Below, in pieces: positions 37,787 through 45,795 of a stretch of DNA of 64,000 nucleotides. Origin of the DNA: Flagellimonas spongiicola (lineage in GTDB: Bacteria > Bacteroidota > Bacteroidia > Flavobacteriales > Flavobacteriaceae); the NCBI RefSeq assembly GCF_023502425.1, contig NZ_JAMFMA010000002.1, forward strand, positions 248,001 to 312,000, written 5' to 3'. Both the position numbers and the translations under genes were made by a program. Below the pieces are notes generated by a model. It was not told where the DNA came from, ran no database searches, and saw only the letters and a list, made by a program, of their open reading frames with translations. The stretch's first letter is position 1. Every line of letters starts with the position of its first letter.

Positions 37787-38515
37787 CTAGCGTTTGTTGT
37801 ATTCCAGCAAGTAGTTTAGCCCCTCCAAGAGAAATTTAGAATTCGCAAATATGGTATTTTTTAGCTTGTTAGCAAAAAAATGGAAGTCACCTCCTGTTAA
37901 AATAACTGTTAAATGTTCAAAGCGAGACCGATACTGATCAATTACGCCATCAATTTCTTGCAAAACACCATTAATCACACCACTGTGCATACTTGATTCC
38001 GTAGTGTTGCCAATAAAATCCATAAGTTCCTCTGGTTCCAAAGAAGGCAACGCTGCCGTTTGGTTGTTCATTGCTTTATAGCGCATACGGATTCCAGGGG
38101 AAATGGCACCTCCAACATATTCACCTGCATCATTTATCATATCATAGGTAATACAGGTACCAGCATCTATGACCAAAGTGTTCCTCCTCGGATTTTTGTA
38201 AAATGCTGCTGTTGCCAAGGCTACTCTATCCATACCAAGGGTATTGGGCGTAGCATAGCTATTCTTAAATGGCACCTTGGATTCGTGCGTCAACACATGG
38301 ACTTTACAGAATAAGGAAACAATGTCCTTTTCCTTGTGCTCCAATTTACCCACCGAAGCTATGAGCGCCCGATTGATTTTAGGATACTGTTCAAACAATT
38401 GTTTCACTTTTGAAACGAACATTCCAGCATCCGAACTTTCATCAAAAACCAATGTACTGTTTTCAAATACAGCGTATTTGATTCTTGTATTGCCAATATC
38501 AATGACCAGGTTCAT
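37787..38515 (-). CDS. coaX: Type III pantothenate kinase
   Basis: First enzyme of coenzyme A synthesis, phosphorylating pantothenate with ATP; the 242-residue length is normal. ASKHA-fold motifs are all present: DIGNTRIKYA (about 5-14), LGMDRVALA (about 98-106), VIDAGTCITYD (about 121-131), GGAISPGIRMRYKAM (about 140-154) and LTGGD (about 209-213). It is the first gene of the leftward operon that runs to the PPIase, divergent from tRNA-Phe with 108 bases between. Confidence 0.96.
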   Translation of the reverse strand: MNLVIDIGNTRIKYAVFENSTLVFDESSDAGMFVSKVKQLFEQYPKINRALIASVGKLEHKEKDIVSLFCKVHVLTHESKVPFKNSYATPNTLGMDRVALATAAFYKNPRRNTLVIDAGTCITYDMINDAGEYVGGAISPGIRMRYKAMNNQTAALPSLEPEELMDFIGNTTESSMHSGVINGVLQEIDGVIDQYRSRFEHLTVILTGGDFHFFANKLKNTIFANSKFLLEGLNYLLEYNKR

Positions 38516-38567
38516 ACCACAAAGATCGAGAAATGGAAAAAAACCAATGCCTTTTTTCTTGTTTTTG

Positions 38568-38598
38568 TTTGTATATCCTAATTTTGAAATTATATTTG
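38568..38598 (+). promoter_or_regulatory. Promoter of tRNA-Phe
   Basis: TTTG at 38568-38571 and TATATTTG at 38591-38598, with 19 bases between, match both Bacteroidetes RpoD elements (-33 TTTG and -7 TAnnTTTG) at proper spacing. The mature tRNA begins 26 bases past the -7 box. Confidence 0.85.
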
Positions 38599-38623
38599 CA
38601 CCCGCCTTTGTAAAGGCATGGGA

Positions 38624-38696
<73 letters not shown>

Positions 38697-38703
38697 CATA
38701 AAG

Positions 38704-38740
38704 CCCCTGTAAAACATTGCTTTTGCAGGGGTTTTTCTTT
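38704..38740 (+). terminator. Intrinsic terminator after tRNA-Phe
   Basis: CCCCTG(T)AAAA pairs with TTTT(G)CAGGGG around a 6-base loop (38704-38731), followed by GTTTTTCTTTTT. It lies 8 bases past the mature tRNA end and also before the convergent CPBP gene. Confidence 0.85.
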
Positions 38741-38767
38741 TTATTGAGTTAAAACCGAAGGAACGAT

Positions 38768-39439
38768 TTAATACACACCAGGATACTGGCCAAGATAAAT
38801 CAAAACAAGTGCGAGTGTGTTAGATACACCATGCGCAACAATTGGCACAGGCAACCGCTTGTTGGAAGAAATAAAAACGACTCCCAAGAGTATCGCATTG
38901 ATTCCTTCTTGAACCCATCCGGAAACACCTTGCTCCGTATGGCCCCAACCAAACAAGATACTGGATAGTACAACAGCCAGAAACCATGCTAGTTTTGTGT
39001 TTTGGAATAATCCAGCGATTCGATTCATCAAAAATCCCCTAAAACAAATTTCCTCACCGAAAGCACCTAACAGCCATGATAAAGCCAAATAGATGACCAA
39101 CAACACAAGATTTCCTTTAATTTCAGAAAGCTCAGTCAAATCTGGTGAGGTTCCAAAATAACCATTGATCATCGGTGACAAGACAAAAATTGCGAAGAGT
39201 TCCATGAGTACTCCTATTAAAACCCCAAGAGCAATCTGCTTATAGACATTAGCTCCACCAAAACCCCACCCAATGGATGCAAAAGTTTCTTTTCGTACGC
39301 GAAGTATTAGGAAAATAAGGGGTACCAAATAAATGGTTTGGGAGATTGGCAACACATTTATCGCATCCAGATATACCACTAAAACAAATATGGCGATATC
39401 AACTATCAGCTTCCATTTTTCTGTAAATCGTTTTTCCAT
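38768..39439 (-). CDS. CPBP family intramembrane glutamic endopeptidase
   Basis: Polytopic membrane protein of 223 residues with about six to seven helices. The family signature is present: Glu129-Glu130 with Arg134 in GEEICFRG, then WGHTEQG (near 178) and AHGVSNTLAL (near 203) with the conserved His residues. CPBP members include CAAX prenyl proteases and bacterial immunity or signalling proteases; the substrate here is unknown. It stands alone, divergent from the TolB-like gene across a 263-base region that holds a long palindrome. Confidence 0.9.
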   Translation of the reverse strand: MEKRFTEKWKLIVDIAIFVLVVYLDAINVLPISQTIYLVPLIFLILRVRKETFASIGWGFGGANVYKQIALGVLIGVLMELFAIFVLSPMINGYFGTSPDLTELSEIKGNLVLLVIYLALSWLLGAFGEEICFRGFLMNRIAGLFQNTKLAWFLAVVLSSILFGWGHTEQGVSGWVQEGINAILLGVVFISSNKRLPVPIVAHGVSNTLALVLIYLGQYPGVY

Positions 39440-39526
39440 TTTTTAATTGATTTGATTGATGACAGGGCAGTACCCTATTGATGAAGGTCAATTATATCAA
39501 TTAGAAGCAGCAAACTAAATTGAACC

Positions 39527-39552
39527 TTGTTCGGAATTGCAATTCCGAACAA
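39527..39552. repeat. 26-bp perfect palindrome in the CPBP / TolB-like intergenic region
   Basis: The half-site TTGTTCGGAATTG is followed directly by its exact reverse complement CAATTCCGAACAA. It lies between divergent genes, 88 bases from one start and 150 from the other, and has no adjacent T-run, so an operator fits better than a terminator. The rest of the 263-base gap (39440-39702) shows no gene and no clear promoter box. Confidence 0.85.
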
Positions 39553-39702
39553 ACCGAATCAAAGTGAATTGGCAGGCATTAAAAAGCTACTCATCACCAT
39601 TTCATAGCTTTCATCACATAATTAAAGGTGCCCAAATCAATTTGATCGAAATTGAAGCTGCATTGCCTTAGATTTAATTGAATTATCTAAACAGACCCTA
39701 CC

Positions 39703-40623
39703 ATGATCTACTATAAAATGATTATTCTGTGTGTTTTAACGGCATGGCTCAGCAATTTTGGGTTAGCACAAGAATCCTATCAACAAGACTTTGGCCCACG
39801 TCTTTCACCAAATGGCAAATCGGTCGTTTACTATTCCTATCGCAATGAACAGCTTCCTGATATTTATCTAATGGATTTGGATTCTAGAACCGAATTGCAA
39901 ATCACGGCTAGTACTTCTTCCTGGGATTTAAATCCCACCTGGTCATCGGATGGCTCCTATATCTATTTTTCATCGAACAGGGATGGGGAAATGAGCATTT
40001 TCCGAATAAAACCAGATGGTTCTTCCTTAGAAAAAGTTACTAAACCAAAAAAGGGTTTTCGACATTCCGAAATCAGTTTTTCTGCTGATGGAAAATTTAT
40101 GCTTTATGCAGAGTTTAGACCGGACAAAAAAACGGCATTGATACTGAGAAATACCGCAAGTAATGAAGTTCAAGTAGTTTTAGAATCCAAGAAAAGTGGG
40201 GATGAGTTCTACAAGCCCGCCTTGCATCCCAATGGCAATGAAATCGTTTTTCTCAAAAACATGGCGAAAGATTCCACCTATATTTTTGACCTGTTTTCCT
40301 TGGATGTTTCCACCAAAAAAATCACCAACCTCACCAATAGCCCCAATAGCAGTGAACGAATGCCAAATTGGTCTCAGGATGGTGCATACTTACTATACAG
40401 CAATAATGCTGGCGGCCACACTTTTGACCTCCATAAAAGAAACCATAAAACGGGCAAGACCAAACAGGTCTCCTTTTTTGCAGACCGCCAAGAACTCAAT
40501 GCCAGCCTCGGCCATTCCAAATTGGTTTATGATGCGGGTAATTATGGAATGGAAACGGATGGCAACACCTTTATCTTTATGGCGGATGAGCATGGCAAAA
40601 ACATTGAACAGCTCACCCATTAA
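39703..40623 (+). CDS. TolB-like PD40 beta-propeller protein
   Basis: Exported protein of 306 residues with a signal peptide ending GLAQ (about 22). At least five PD40/WD40-like blades are visible, for example SPNGKSVVYYSYRNEQLPDIYLMDLDS written in part as FGPRLSPNGKS, WSSDGSYIYFSSNRDGE, FSADGKFMLYAEF, HPNGNEIVFLKN and WSQDGAYLLYSNN. It matches the propeller of TolB without its N-terminal domain. An alternative ATG 15 bases downstream is possible. No operon partner; it follows the palindrome-bearing intergenic region. Function unknown, likely binding of ligand or protein in the periplasm. Confidence 0.85.
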   Translation: MIYYKMIILCVLTAWLSNFGLAQESYQQDFGPRLSPNGKSVVYYSYRNEQLPDIYLMDLDSRTELQITASTSSWDLNPTWSSDGSYIYFSSNRDGEMSIFRIKPDGSSLEKVTKPKKGFRHSEISFSADGKFMLYAEFRPDKKTALILRNTASNEVQVVLESKKSGDEFYKPALHPNGNEIVFLKNMAKDSTYIFDLFSLDVSTKKITNLTNSPNSSERMPNWSQDGAYLLYSNNAGGHTFDLHKRNHKTGKTKQVSFFADRQELNASLGHSKLVYDAGNYGMETDGNTFIFMADEHGKNIEQLTH

Positions 40624-40759
40624 AACTAGCCTGCTGCTTTTTTTCAGATTAATTTGATTTTATGTTCCAATTGATTGAATATTGGTGAGAATCGAGTTAA
40701 TTCACCCTTATTGCTTCAAATCACCATTTCTTTTTTAATTTGAAACTTCAATAGCAGTC

Positions 40760-41131
40760 TTGGAAACTAATCACAACTACAAAAACTGGAAATCTCGTTT
40801 TGAAGCATCTCGGAAAGCGGAGAAAAAAAAGAATATCATAATCTTCTGTTTCACGATTTTAATTTTTACCGCCACTTATTTGTGGTGGATTGATGAGTTA
40901 AAGTTTGTAGGGCGGAGAACTGCTTTAATCCCTGCAGTTGTAAAGGAAGAACACATGGTGCACTTTGTTCGAAGCTACTATTACCAAGAAGCAACATTTG
41001 AATACGAGTATCAAGGCGATACATTTAATGCCTCGTTCGATATTTGGAAAAATAGATTTTTTGTTCAGGTAGGGGATACTCTTCTTTTAAAAATTGCCGT
41101 AGGTAATCCCAGTATTTCAGAATTGTATTGA
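40760..41131 (+). CDS. Hypothetical membrane-anchored protein
   Basis: Open frame of 123 residues starting with TTG at 40760; no ATG is available before the helix. A basic N terminus (about 1-25), one hydrophobic helix (about 27-44) and a beta-rich domain with FEYEYQGDTFNASF and VQVGDTLLLKIAVGNPS, which resembles the DUF3592-like pattern of small bacterial membrane proteins. Not recognised beyond that. It stands alone between the TolB-like gene and the SRAP gene. Confidence 0.6.
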   Translation: METNHNYKNWKSRFEASRKAEKKKNIIIFCFTILIFTATYLWWIDELKFVGRRTALIPAVVKEEHMVHFVRSYYYQEATFEYEYQGDTFNASFDIWKNRFFVQVGDTLLLKIAVGNPSISELY

Positions 41132-41221
41132 TCCTTCAGAAGTCCTATTGACCAATAGCACTCCCATTGCAATTGCAAAACCTATCGGATTTTGGTACAT
41201 TGTCTATTCAACCTCAACTAC

Positions 41222-41983
41222 ATGTGCTACGATGTCAATGCCCAGTTGGATGCACAACTCAAACGGGCAAAACGTGATGGCGATGAACACGCCATCCAGG
41301 AAATCAAAAAGAAACTGGCGCGGGAAACTGACCTGCCGCTTTTCCATGTTTCTGGATTTGAGCACCCAAAAATGTTGATCTACACCAATGAAAGTCCCAG
41401 TTATCCCATAGTATCACAATGGGGTTTGGTGCCGGGTTGGGCCCACGATAAAAAGGATATCTGGAACAAAACGCTGAATGCACGCGGGGAGACCCTTTTT
41501 TTGAAAAATTCCTTTAAAAGTTCGGCCAAAAGAAAGCGATGCATTATTCAGGTAAACGGTTTTTACGAACACCACCATTTTGGCAAGGAACGTATCCCTT
41601 TTTATGTTTCCAAAAAGGATGGTGAACCTTTATCTTTGGCCGGTCTCTGGAATGAGTGGACAGACCCTGAAACAGGGGAAATCCTCAATACATTTACCAT
41701 CGTGACCACCGAGGGCAATCCCATGATGGCAGAAATACATAACAATCCAAAATTGCAAGGCCCACGTATGCCATTGATCTTGCCCGAAGAATTGGAAGAC
41801 CAGTGGTTGGAAAATTACGAAGAGGAATTGGCTCAAGCTGCCATAGAAAATTTGATAAAGAGTTATCCCGAAACCGAAATGCAGGCGCATAGCGTGGGTA
41901 AATTACGTGGAAAAAATGCTTTGGGCAATGTGGAAGAGGCTTCAGAATTATTTGAATATGAAGGCGTAACTTCAGAATATTAA
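41222..41983 (+). CDS. SOS response-associated peptidase (SRAP, HMCES/YedK family)
   Basis: Protein of 253 residues that crosslinks to abasic sites in single-stranded DNA and shields them. The start must be ATG 41222, because it places the catalytic Cys at residue 2 (MCYDV) to be exposed after Met removal; the longer frame from 41192 would bury it. The other conserved residues are visible: Asn in LNARGET (near 92), Glu in VNGFYEH (near 119) and His in MAEIHNNPKLQGPRMPLIL (near 180). Length is slightly above E. coli YedK. No LexA-type operator was sought systematically. Confidence 0.95.
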   Translation: MCYDVNAQLDAQLKRAKRDGDEHAIQEIKKKLARETDLPLFHVSGFEHPKMLIYTNESPSYPIVSQWGLVPGWAHDKKDIWNKTLNARGETLFLKNSFKSSAKRKRCIIQVNGFYEHHHFGKERIPFYVSKKDGEPLSLAGLWNEWTDPETGEILNTFTIVTTEGNPMMAEIHNNPKLQGPRMPLILPEELEDQWLENYEEELAQAAIENLIKSYPETEMQAHSVGKLRGKNALGNVEEASELFEYEGVTSEY

Positions 41984-42008
41984 TCCCCGTCAAATCTAGA
42001 AAACCGTA

Positions 42009-42551
42009 ATGACCAAATCCTTAATTATGGGAACCCCTTGTTTTAAAAAGGCCCTTTTATTTTTTGTCTTCATGGGAATGGCAAGCTTTGCTCACGCCCA
42101 GGAAAAACCCACTTTTGAAAGTGAAAGTGGCAAAGATTCACTGCGAGCGCGGCATTACAAAGAGTATGTAAAACCCAAGAAAGGAATTGTAGTCCCAGAT
42201 GCGCTAACTGAGGAATTTGTAGTTCCTGTTTTTAATAAGTGCAAAAAGGCCACCAACAGGGATGAACGCATTAAATGTTTTGACAGGGTGTTTCATGATA
42301 ACGTGCGGAACAAACTGTATTTACCTTCGGATGGGGTGGCAGGAACCCAGGTAACATTGGAGGTGAAATTTATTTTCCAAAAAGATGGTGAAATAGGTCA
42401 AATTGAGTTTCTGTATTCTGATGATCCCACGGGCAGTTTAGAAAAAGCCGTGATCAAAATGCTACATAGACTCCCAAAGTTTATTCCGGGAACCAAAGCG
42501 GGCAAACCCTGCGATTATCCGTTTAGCTTTCCGATTAAGGTAACGTATTAA
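42009..42551 (+). CDS. TonB C-terminal-like domain protein
   Basis: Exported protein of 180 residues: signal peptide ending FAHAQ (about 31), then a TonB_C-like domain. The pattern FNKCKKATNRDERIKCF, VTLEVKFIFQKDGEIGQIEF, DPTGSLEKAVIKMLHRLPKFIPGTKAGKPCDYPFSFPI is the standard energy-transducer C-terminal fold seen in many Bacteroidetes proteins annotated as TonB. It has no membrane-anchored Pro-rich linker, so it is probably not a working energy transducer but a periplasmic partner. Ends 16 bases from the convergent gene. Confidence 0.85.
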   Translation: MTKSLIMGTPCFKKALLFFVFMGMASFAHAQEKPTFESESGKDSLRARHYKEYVKPKKGIVVPDALTEEFVVPVFNKCKKATNRDERIKCFDRVFHDNVRNKLYLPSDGVAGTQVTLEVKFIFQKDGEIGQIEFLYSDDPTGSLEKAVIKMLHRLPKFIPGTKAGKPCDYPFSFPIKVTY

Positions 42552-42566
42552 GCAAAGGTTGACATA

Positions 42567-43034
42567 TTAATTTTCATCCAGAACAATAGATTCCAAGGGT
42601 GTAGTAAACAAATCGGGAAGCAGCGTTTCTATAGTACATTGAAATGCGACCGCTTTTATATTTTCACCCATTTGCCCATCAATAATTTGTACCCCGTGAT
42701 GTCCTTTCGTGTAATGCAATGTTAACACTGCCGTGTCTTCATGGAATGACCAGGTGCCTTCAAATTTTGCATTTCCAAAACCAGGGCAAATTGGACTGGA
42801 GGTTTCTTGGAAAAACGACAGTTTCCCATCATGCTTTAAATCAAACGTCAAGAGGGTAACTTTTACCTTGCTATCATAAAGGTCTGTGCACTTTTGAAAA
42901 CTCAAATAATCCGAACTGGGCTCCTCTTCCAATATCATTGTCCAACAACCAACAAGTGTTTCTCTCTTTAAAGTTGTCTTTTGGGCAGACGCCAAAGTAA
43001 CTACAAGGAATGCTAACAGGAATTGGATTTTCAA
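42567..43034 (-). CDS. Lipocalin-like exported hypothetical protein
   Basis: 155 residues with a signal peptide (about 1-17, ending ASAQ). Start is TTG at 43034, the only one that keeps the signal peptide. The remaining sequence is beta-rich, with LVGCWTMILEEE near the start and KFEGTWSFHEDTAVLTLHYT in the middle, a GxW pattern used by lipocalin-like domains. Not recognised as a specific family. It begins 4 bases after the stop of the XRE regulator, so these two could be co-transcribed. Confidence 0.65.
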   Translation of the reverse strand: MKIQFLLAFLVVTLASAQKTTLKRETLVGCWTMILEEEPSSDYLSFQKCTDLYDSKVKVTLLTFDLKHDGKLSFFQETSSPICPGFGNAKFEGTWSFHEDTAVLTLHYTKGHHGVQIIDGQMGENIKAVAFQCTIETLLPDLFTTPLESIVLDEN

Positions 43035-43038
43035 AAAA

Positions 43039-43278
43039 TCAAGATTTAAAATTGAACAACTCTGGAATTTCTATTTCTAAAGCACTTGACAGCAAAACCA
43101 AATTTGAAATTGTAGTATTGACTTCGCCATTTTCAATTCTCCAAACTTGATTTTTGGATAACCCTGAAATGGCTTCAAGCTTAGTCTGGGATAAATTTCT
43201 TTCTTCGCGCAGCGCTTTGAGATTCATACCAAAATCTCTGATAAATAGCTTTTCTTCTCGGCTAAGTTTGTTTCTCAT
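43039..43278 (-). CDS. XRE-family helix-turn-helix regulator
   Basis: 79 residues consisting almost entirely of a Cro/C1-type HTH (about 18-72): LKALREERNLSQTKLEAISGLSKNQVWRIENGEVNTTISNLVLLSSALEIEI in outline, with the second and third helices at about 29-49. Probable DNA-binding dimer. A similar protein is encoded 101 bases upstream on the same strand; the two share the EEKLFIRDFG/EEKLYLTEFG opening, so they look like diverged tandem duplicates. Confidence 0.88.
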   Translation of the reverse strand: MRNKLSREEKLFIRDFGMNLKALREERNLSQTKLEAISGLSKNQVWRIENGEVNTTISNLVLLSSALEIEIPELFNFKS

Positions 43279-43379
43279 GCCTTAAAATGTAATACATATA
43301 GAAATAAATCTTCCCTGTAAATTGTAGCAATAAAAACATTTTGTTTTCATTGGTTCCCAATTACTCCTGGCTTAGCTAA

Positions 43380-43610
43380 TTATTTAAACAAATCAACAAC
43401 ATTAACATCCAAGGCAATTGCAATTTTCTTAAGCTGAAGGATATTGGCAGCTCTCTCTCCTCTTTCAATTCTTCCAACTAAATTACCATGAACTCCGGCT
43501 TCATAAACAAGATCCGCTTGAGTCCAACCTTTAGCTTCCCTCAAAATTCGAATATGTTTACCAAATTCAGTTAGATACAACTTTTCTTCTTCGGATATTT
43601 TTTTGGGCAT
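43380..43610 (-). CDS. XRE-family helix-turn-helix regulator (paralogue)
   Basis: 76 residues with one Cro/C1-type HTH (about 18-70), including GWTQADLVYEAGVHGNLVGRIERGE. It resembles the neighbour at 43039 in length, opening and order. A 13-bp palindrome sits two bases upstream of its start codon, a plausible autoregulatory site. Nothing resembling a toxin or HipA-type kinase adjoins, so a toxin-antitoxin role is not supported. Confidence 0.88.
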   Translation of the reverse strand: MPKKISEEEKLYLTEFGKHIRILREAKGWTQADLVYEAGVHGNLVGRIERGERAANILQLKKIAIALDVNVVDLFK

Positions 43611-43611
43611 A

Positions 43612-43624
43612 AGGCAAATTGCCT
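43612..43624. promoter_or_regulatory. 13-bp palindrome at the XRE gene start
   Basis: AGGCAA-A-TTGCCT lies at positions -2 to -14 relative to the XRE start at 43610. Its position and size fit an HTH-dimer operator; this is an inference. Confidence 0.45.
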
Positions 43625-43681
43625 ATTCCTATCAATTCAAAAAAACACCGTATGGTGTTATGTCGTAAATATTCGATATAT

Positions 43682-43731
43682 TGCAAACCCGTTGTTTGCA
43701 TAACCCCCAAATCAATCCAAGATGTTATGCA
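43682..43731 (+). repeat. Overlapping inverted repeats before the gene at 43727
   Basis: TGCAAAC (43682-43688) pairs with GTTTGCA (43694-43700). TGCATAAC (43697-43704) pairs with GTTATGCA (43724-43731), which contains the likely ATG. The middle arm is shared, so the two stems exclude each other and the second would hide the start codon. Confidence 0.5.
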
Positions 43732-44185
43732 ATCCGTTCATTTACTTCAAACCATCCAACAGTTTTTGGGGAATGGCCCTTTTACAGCCATGGAAATCAC
43801 CTTTGGTGCACATCAAGTAAACTGTGCAAAAATGGGCAGCACTTTACCTGCCAAAACCTTTAACAAAAGCAGAATATTGATCACCAATATTGTGGGAAGC
43901 AATCTGGCTCAAATGCTGGTCATGGACACCCAAATGTTCTATTTTCCCTTTCAATTTGCCAAACCATCCAATACCGAGCACTATTCTGGCAAAATGCATT
44001 ACCTACCTGTGCCCTTGACCGGCGGCACAATGGAACTAAATGCTAATGAACTGGTATTGCGTTTTGGCATCAACGCCACCACCAAGACAATGCAGTTGCA
44101 GCTAACACATAGTTTTAGTAACCCACTTGCTTTTGAAAAAATACCATCGCTCAACAGGTTGGAAACCCCAATTCGGTATCTTTAA
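43727..44185 (+). CDS. Hypothetical protein before a 7TM AraC regulator
   Basis: I start at ATG 43727 (152 residues); a longer frame from 43619 adds 36 residues of non-protein-like character upstream. The sequence is soluble-looking, alpha/beta, with MEITFGAHQVNCAKMG and YLPVPLTGGTMELNANELVLRFGINATT. No signal peptide and no known motif recognised. It ends 23 bases before the AraC gene, so the two probably form a transcription unit. Function unknown. Confidence 0.6.
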   Translation: MQSVHLLQTIQQFLGNGPFTAMEITFGAHQVNCAKMGSTLPAKTFNKSRILITNIVGSNLAQMLVMDTQMFYFPFQFAKPSNTEHYSGKMHYLPVPLTGGTMELNANELVLRFGINATTKTMQLQLTHSFSNPLAFEKIPSLNRLETPIRYL

Positions 44186-44208
44186 CCCTACCAATTGAAG
44201 GACATTTC

Positions 44209-45315
44209 ATGGACCTTATTTCAATTTTTGGGCTTGGTTTCACAGCAATAGGCTTGTTCTTTTCCCTGTTCTTGCTCATCGCTAATATTCGCGGGGATGA
44301 CAGCTATATTTGGCTGTATGTACTGTTACTCCTCTTGTCCTTGGAACTGGGTTTTAAGACCCTGGTGCATAGCAGACTGTTTCTGGACTATCCTTTTTGG
44401 TATTCGCCAGGTCGCTTTTATAATCTGCTACTGTATCCCGTGTTCTTTGTCTTTATCCGGGCCGCCATTAAAAAACCTTTAGCTAGTAAATGGACGATGC
44501 TACTGGTGCTTCCTTTTATCTTTTATGCGCTATATAAACTAGCATTGGTGCTTGCCCTAGACATGGAAACCAAGCGGCAAATGCTCCAAAATTTTTATGC
44601 GGACAAACGGCCGGGACCTTTTAACTACTGGAATAATTTGGGAACCCTTGTCAAAAGTCTGTTGCTGCCCATGGCTTTCCTAATTCCTGGGGTTTATAGC
44701 TTCTTGGGTTTCCTTAAGTCACCCAATAAAAGAACAGATAGATTGTTGGCCTCTCTGCTGGCCATTAGTATTGTGGTCTACTTTCTATTTACAGCCACCT
44801 CCAATCGGATTTACGGCGCATTATTTAATACCACATCCATTTCGTTTATTGAATGGCCGGTGGACATTGTTTTCTTGATTGCCTTGTTAGGTCTTTTTAC
44901 GATTATGGGGCTCTTGGTAAATTCTGGAAGCAGCTTACTGCCACCAAAAAAATATGCAGCCAGTAGTCTGCAAGAAAACGAATACGCCATCATTTTAGAA
45001 CGACTCAAGACACTGATGGATGCGGAACAGTCTTATTTGGACCCGGATTTGGCCGTTTCTAATGTTGCTGAAATACTACAAACCAATTCCAAATACATTT
45101 CCCAGGCCATTAATCATGGCATGGGTATTGGTTTTACGGATTTCGTAAATGGCTATCGGGTTTTGGAGGCGAAAAGACAATTAAAAAACCCCGACAATAA
45201 GCAACTTACCCTAGAAGCCATTGGGAATATTTCAGGATTTCAATCCAAATCCACCTTTTTTCGCGTGTTCAAGAAACTAGCCGGAAAAACGCCTTCGGAG
45301 TATCTACAGCCTTAG
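44209..45315 (+). CDS. AraC-family regulator with N-terminal 7-helix membrane domain
   Basis: 368 residues: about seven hydrophobic helices (about 4-240) followed by a cytoplasmic AraC/XylS DNA-binding domain (about 265-365). The two HTH units are seen at DPDLAVSNVAEILQTNSKYISQ and LTLEAIGNISGFQSKSTFFRVFKKLAGKTPSEYL. This architecture is common in Flavobacteriaceae and implies that a membrane signal is transmitted directly to DNA. It resembles the shorter regulator at 24597. Target genes are unknown; the upstream hypothetical gene is the nearest candidate partner. Confidence 0.88.
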   Translation: MDLISIFGLGFTAIGLFFSLFLLIANIRGDDSYIWLYVLLLLLSLELGFKTLVHSRLFLDYPFWYSPGRFYNLLLYPVFFVFIRAAIKKPLASKWTMLLVLPFIFYALYKLALVLALDMETKRQMLQNFYADKRPGPFNYWNNLGTLVKSLLLPMAFLIPGVYSFLGFLKSPNKRTDRLLASLLAISIVVYFLFTATSNRIYGALFNTTSISFIEWPVDIVFLIALLGLFTIMGLLVNSGSSLLPPKKYAASSLQENEYAIILERLKTLMDAEQSYLDPDLAVSNVAEILQTNSKYISQAINHGMGIGFTDFVNGYRVLEAKRQLKNPDNKQLTLEAIGNISGFQSKSTFFRVFKKLAGKTPSEYLQP

Positions 45316-45520
45316 AATTTGGCGGCAGCACTTTTACCATTTTTTGACATTAGTGTAATTTTTTTAACAAAATCTCGACTAAAAAGCTTACTATTATTGC
45401 GTATTCCGTTTTTTTTGGCTCTTAATGATATCATAAATACAAAAATCGAATACCACTATAAGTAGAAAATATCAAACTAACACTTATATTTATCCGATAC
45501 TAGACTAATTTTAAATAAAA

Positions 45521-45748
45521 ATGACCGAAGATTTATTAGCAAAGGCAAAAGAGTTTGAAAACAGAACTTTGAGTCATATGTCAACAAGTGACCGGGTTGC
45601 AGCTTCAAGAGAGGCCAAGGCACTTATACTTTCTATTAACGAAATCTACAAAGAGACCAAAGACTCCAATTTAATGGATGTCATGAAGGCCTTGACCGAA
45701 AAGAAACGCAAGATTGAAAAGCGTCTTAAAGGTACTCCCCTAGTATAA
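45521..45748 (+). CDS. Small conserved helical protein
   Basis: 75 residues, all helical and strongly charged, with repeating EAKALILSINEIYKET and ALTEKKRKIEKRLKG segments that could form a coiled-coil hairpin. No signal peptide. Similar short proteins recur in flavobacterial genomes without an assigned role. A TATATTTA near-match to the -7 box lies at 45485-45492, 29 bases before the ATG. Transcribed alone and convergent with the DoxX gene. Confidence 0.75.
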   Translation: MTEDLLAKAKEFENRTLSHMSTSDRVAASREAKALILSINEIYKETKDSNLMDVMKALTEKKRKIEKRLKGTPLV

Positions 45749-45763
45749 ACTGTATTGATTTCG

Positions 45764-45795
45764 ATAGGGTGTTGACTTTTGGCCCTATTTCTTTT
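45764..45795. terminator. Weak terminator between convergent genes
   Basis: ATAGGG (45764-45769) pairs with CCCTAT (45783-45788) around a 13-base loop, followed by TTCTTTTT. The right arm overlaps the DoxX stop codon. The stem is only 6 bp, so this is tentative. Confidence 0.4.

Noticed and set aside
40196..40657. Long frame inside the TolB-like gene
   Set aside because: Proline- and serine-rich shadow frame; the beta-propeller frame is clearly the coding one.
41148..41378. Frame overlapping the start of the SRAP gene
   Set aside because: Ser/Thr-rich translation without domain pattern; the overlapping frame has all SRAP catalytic residues and a Cys2 start.
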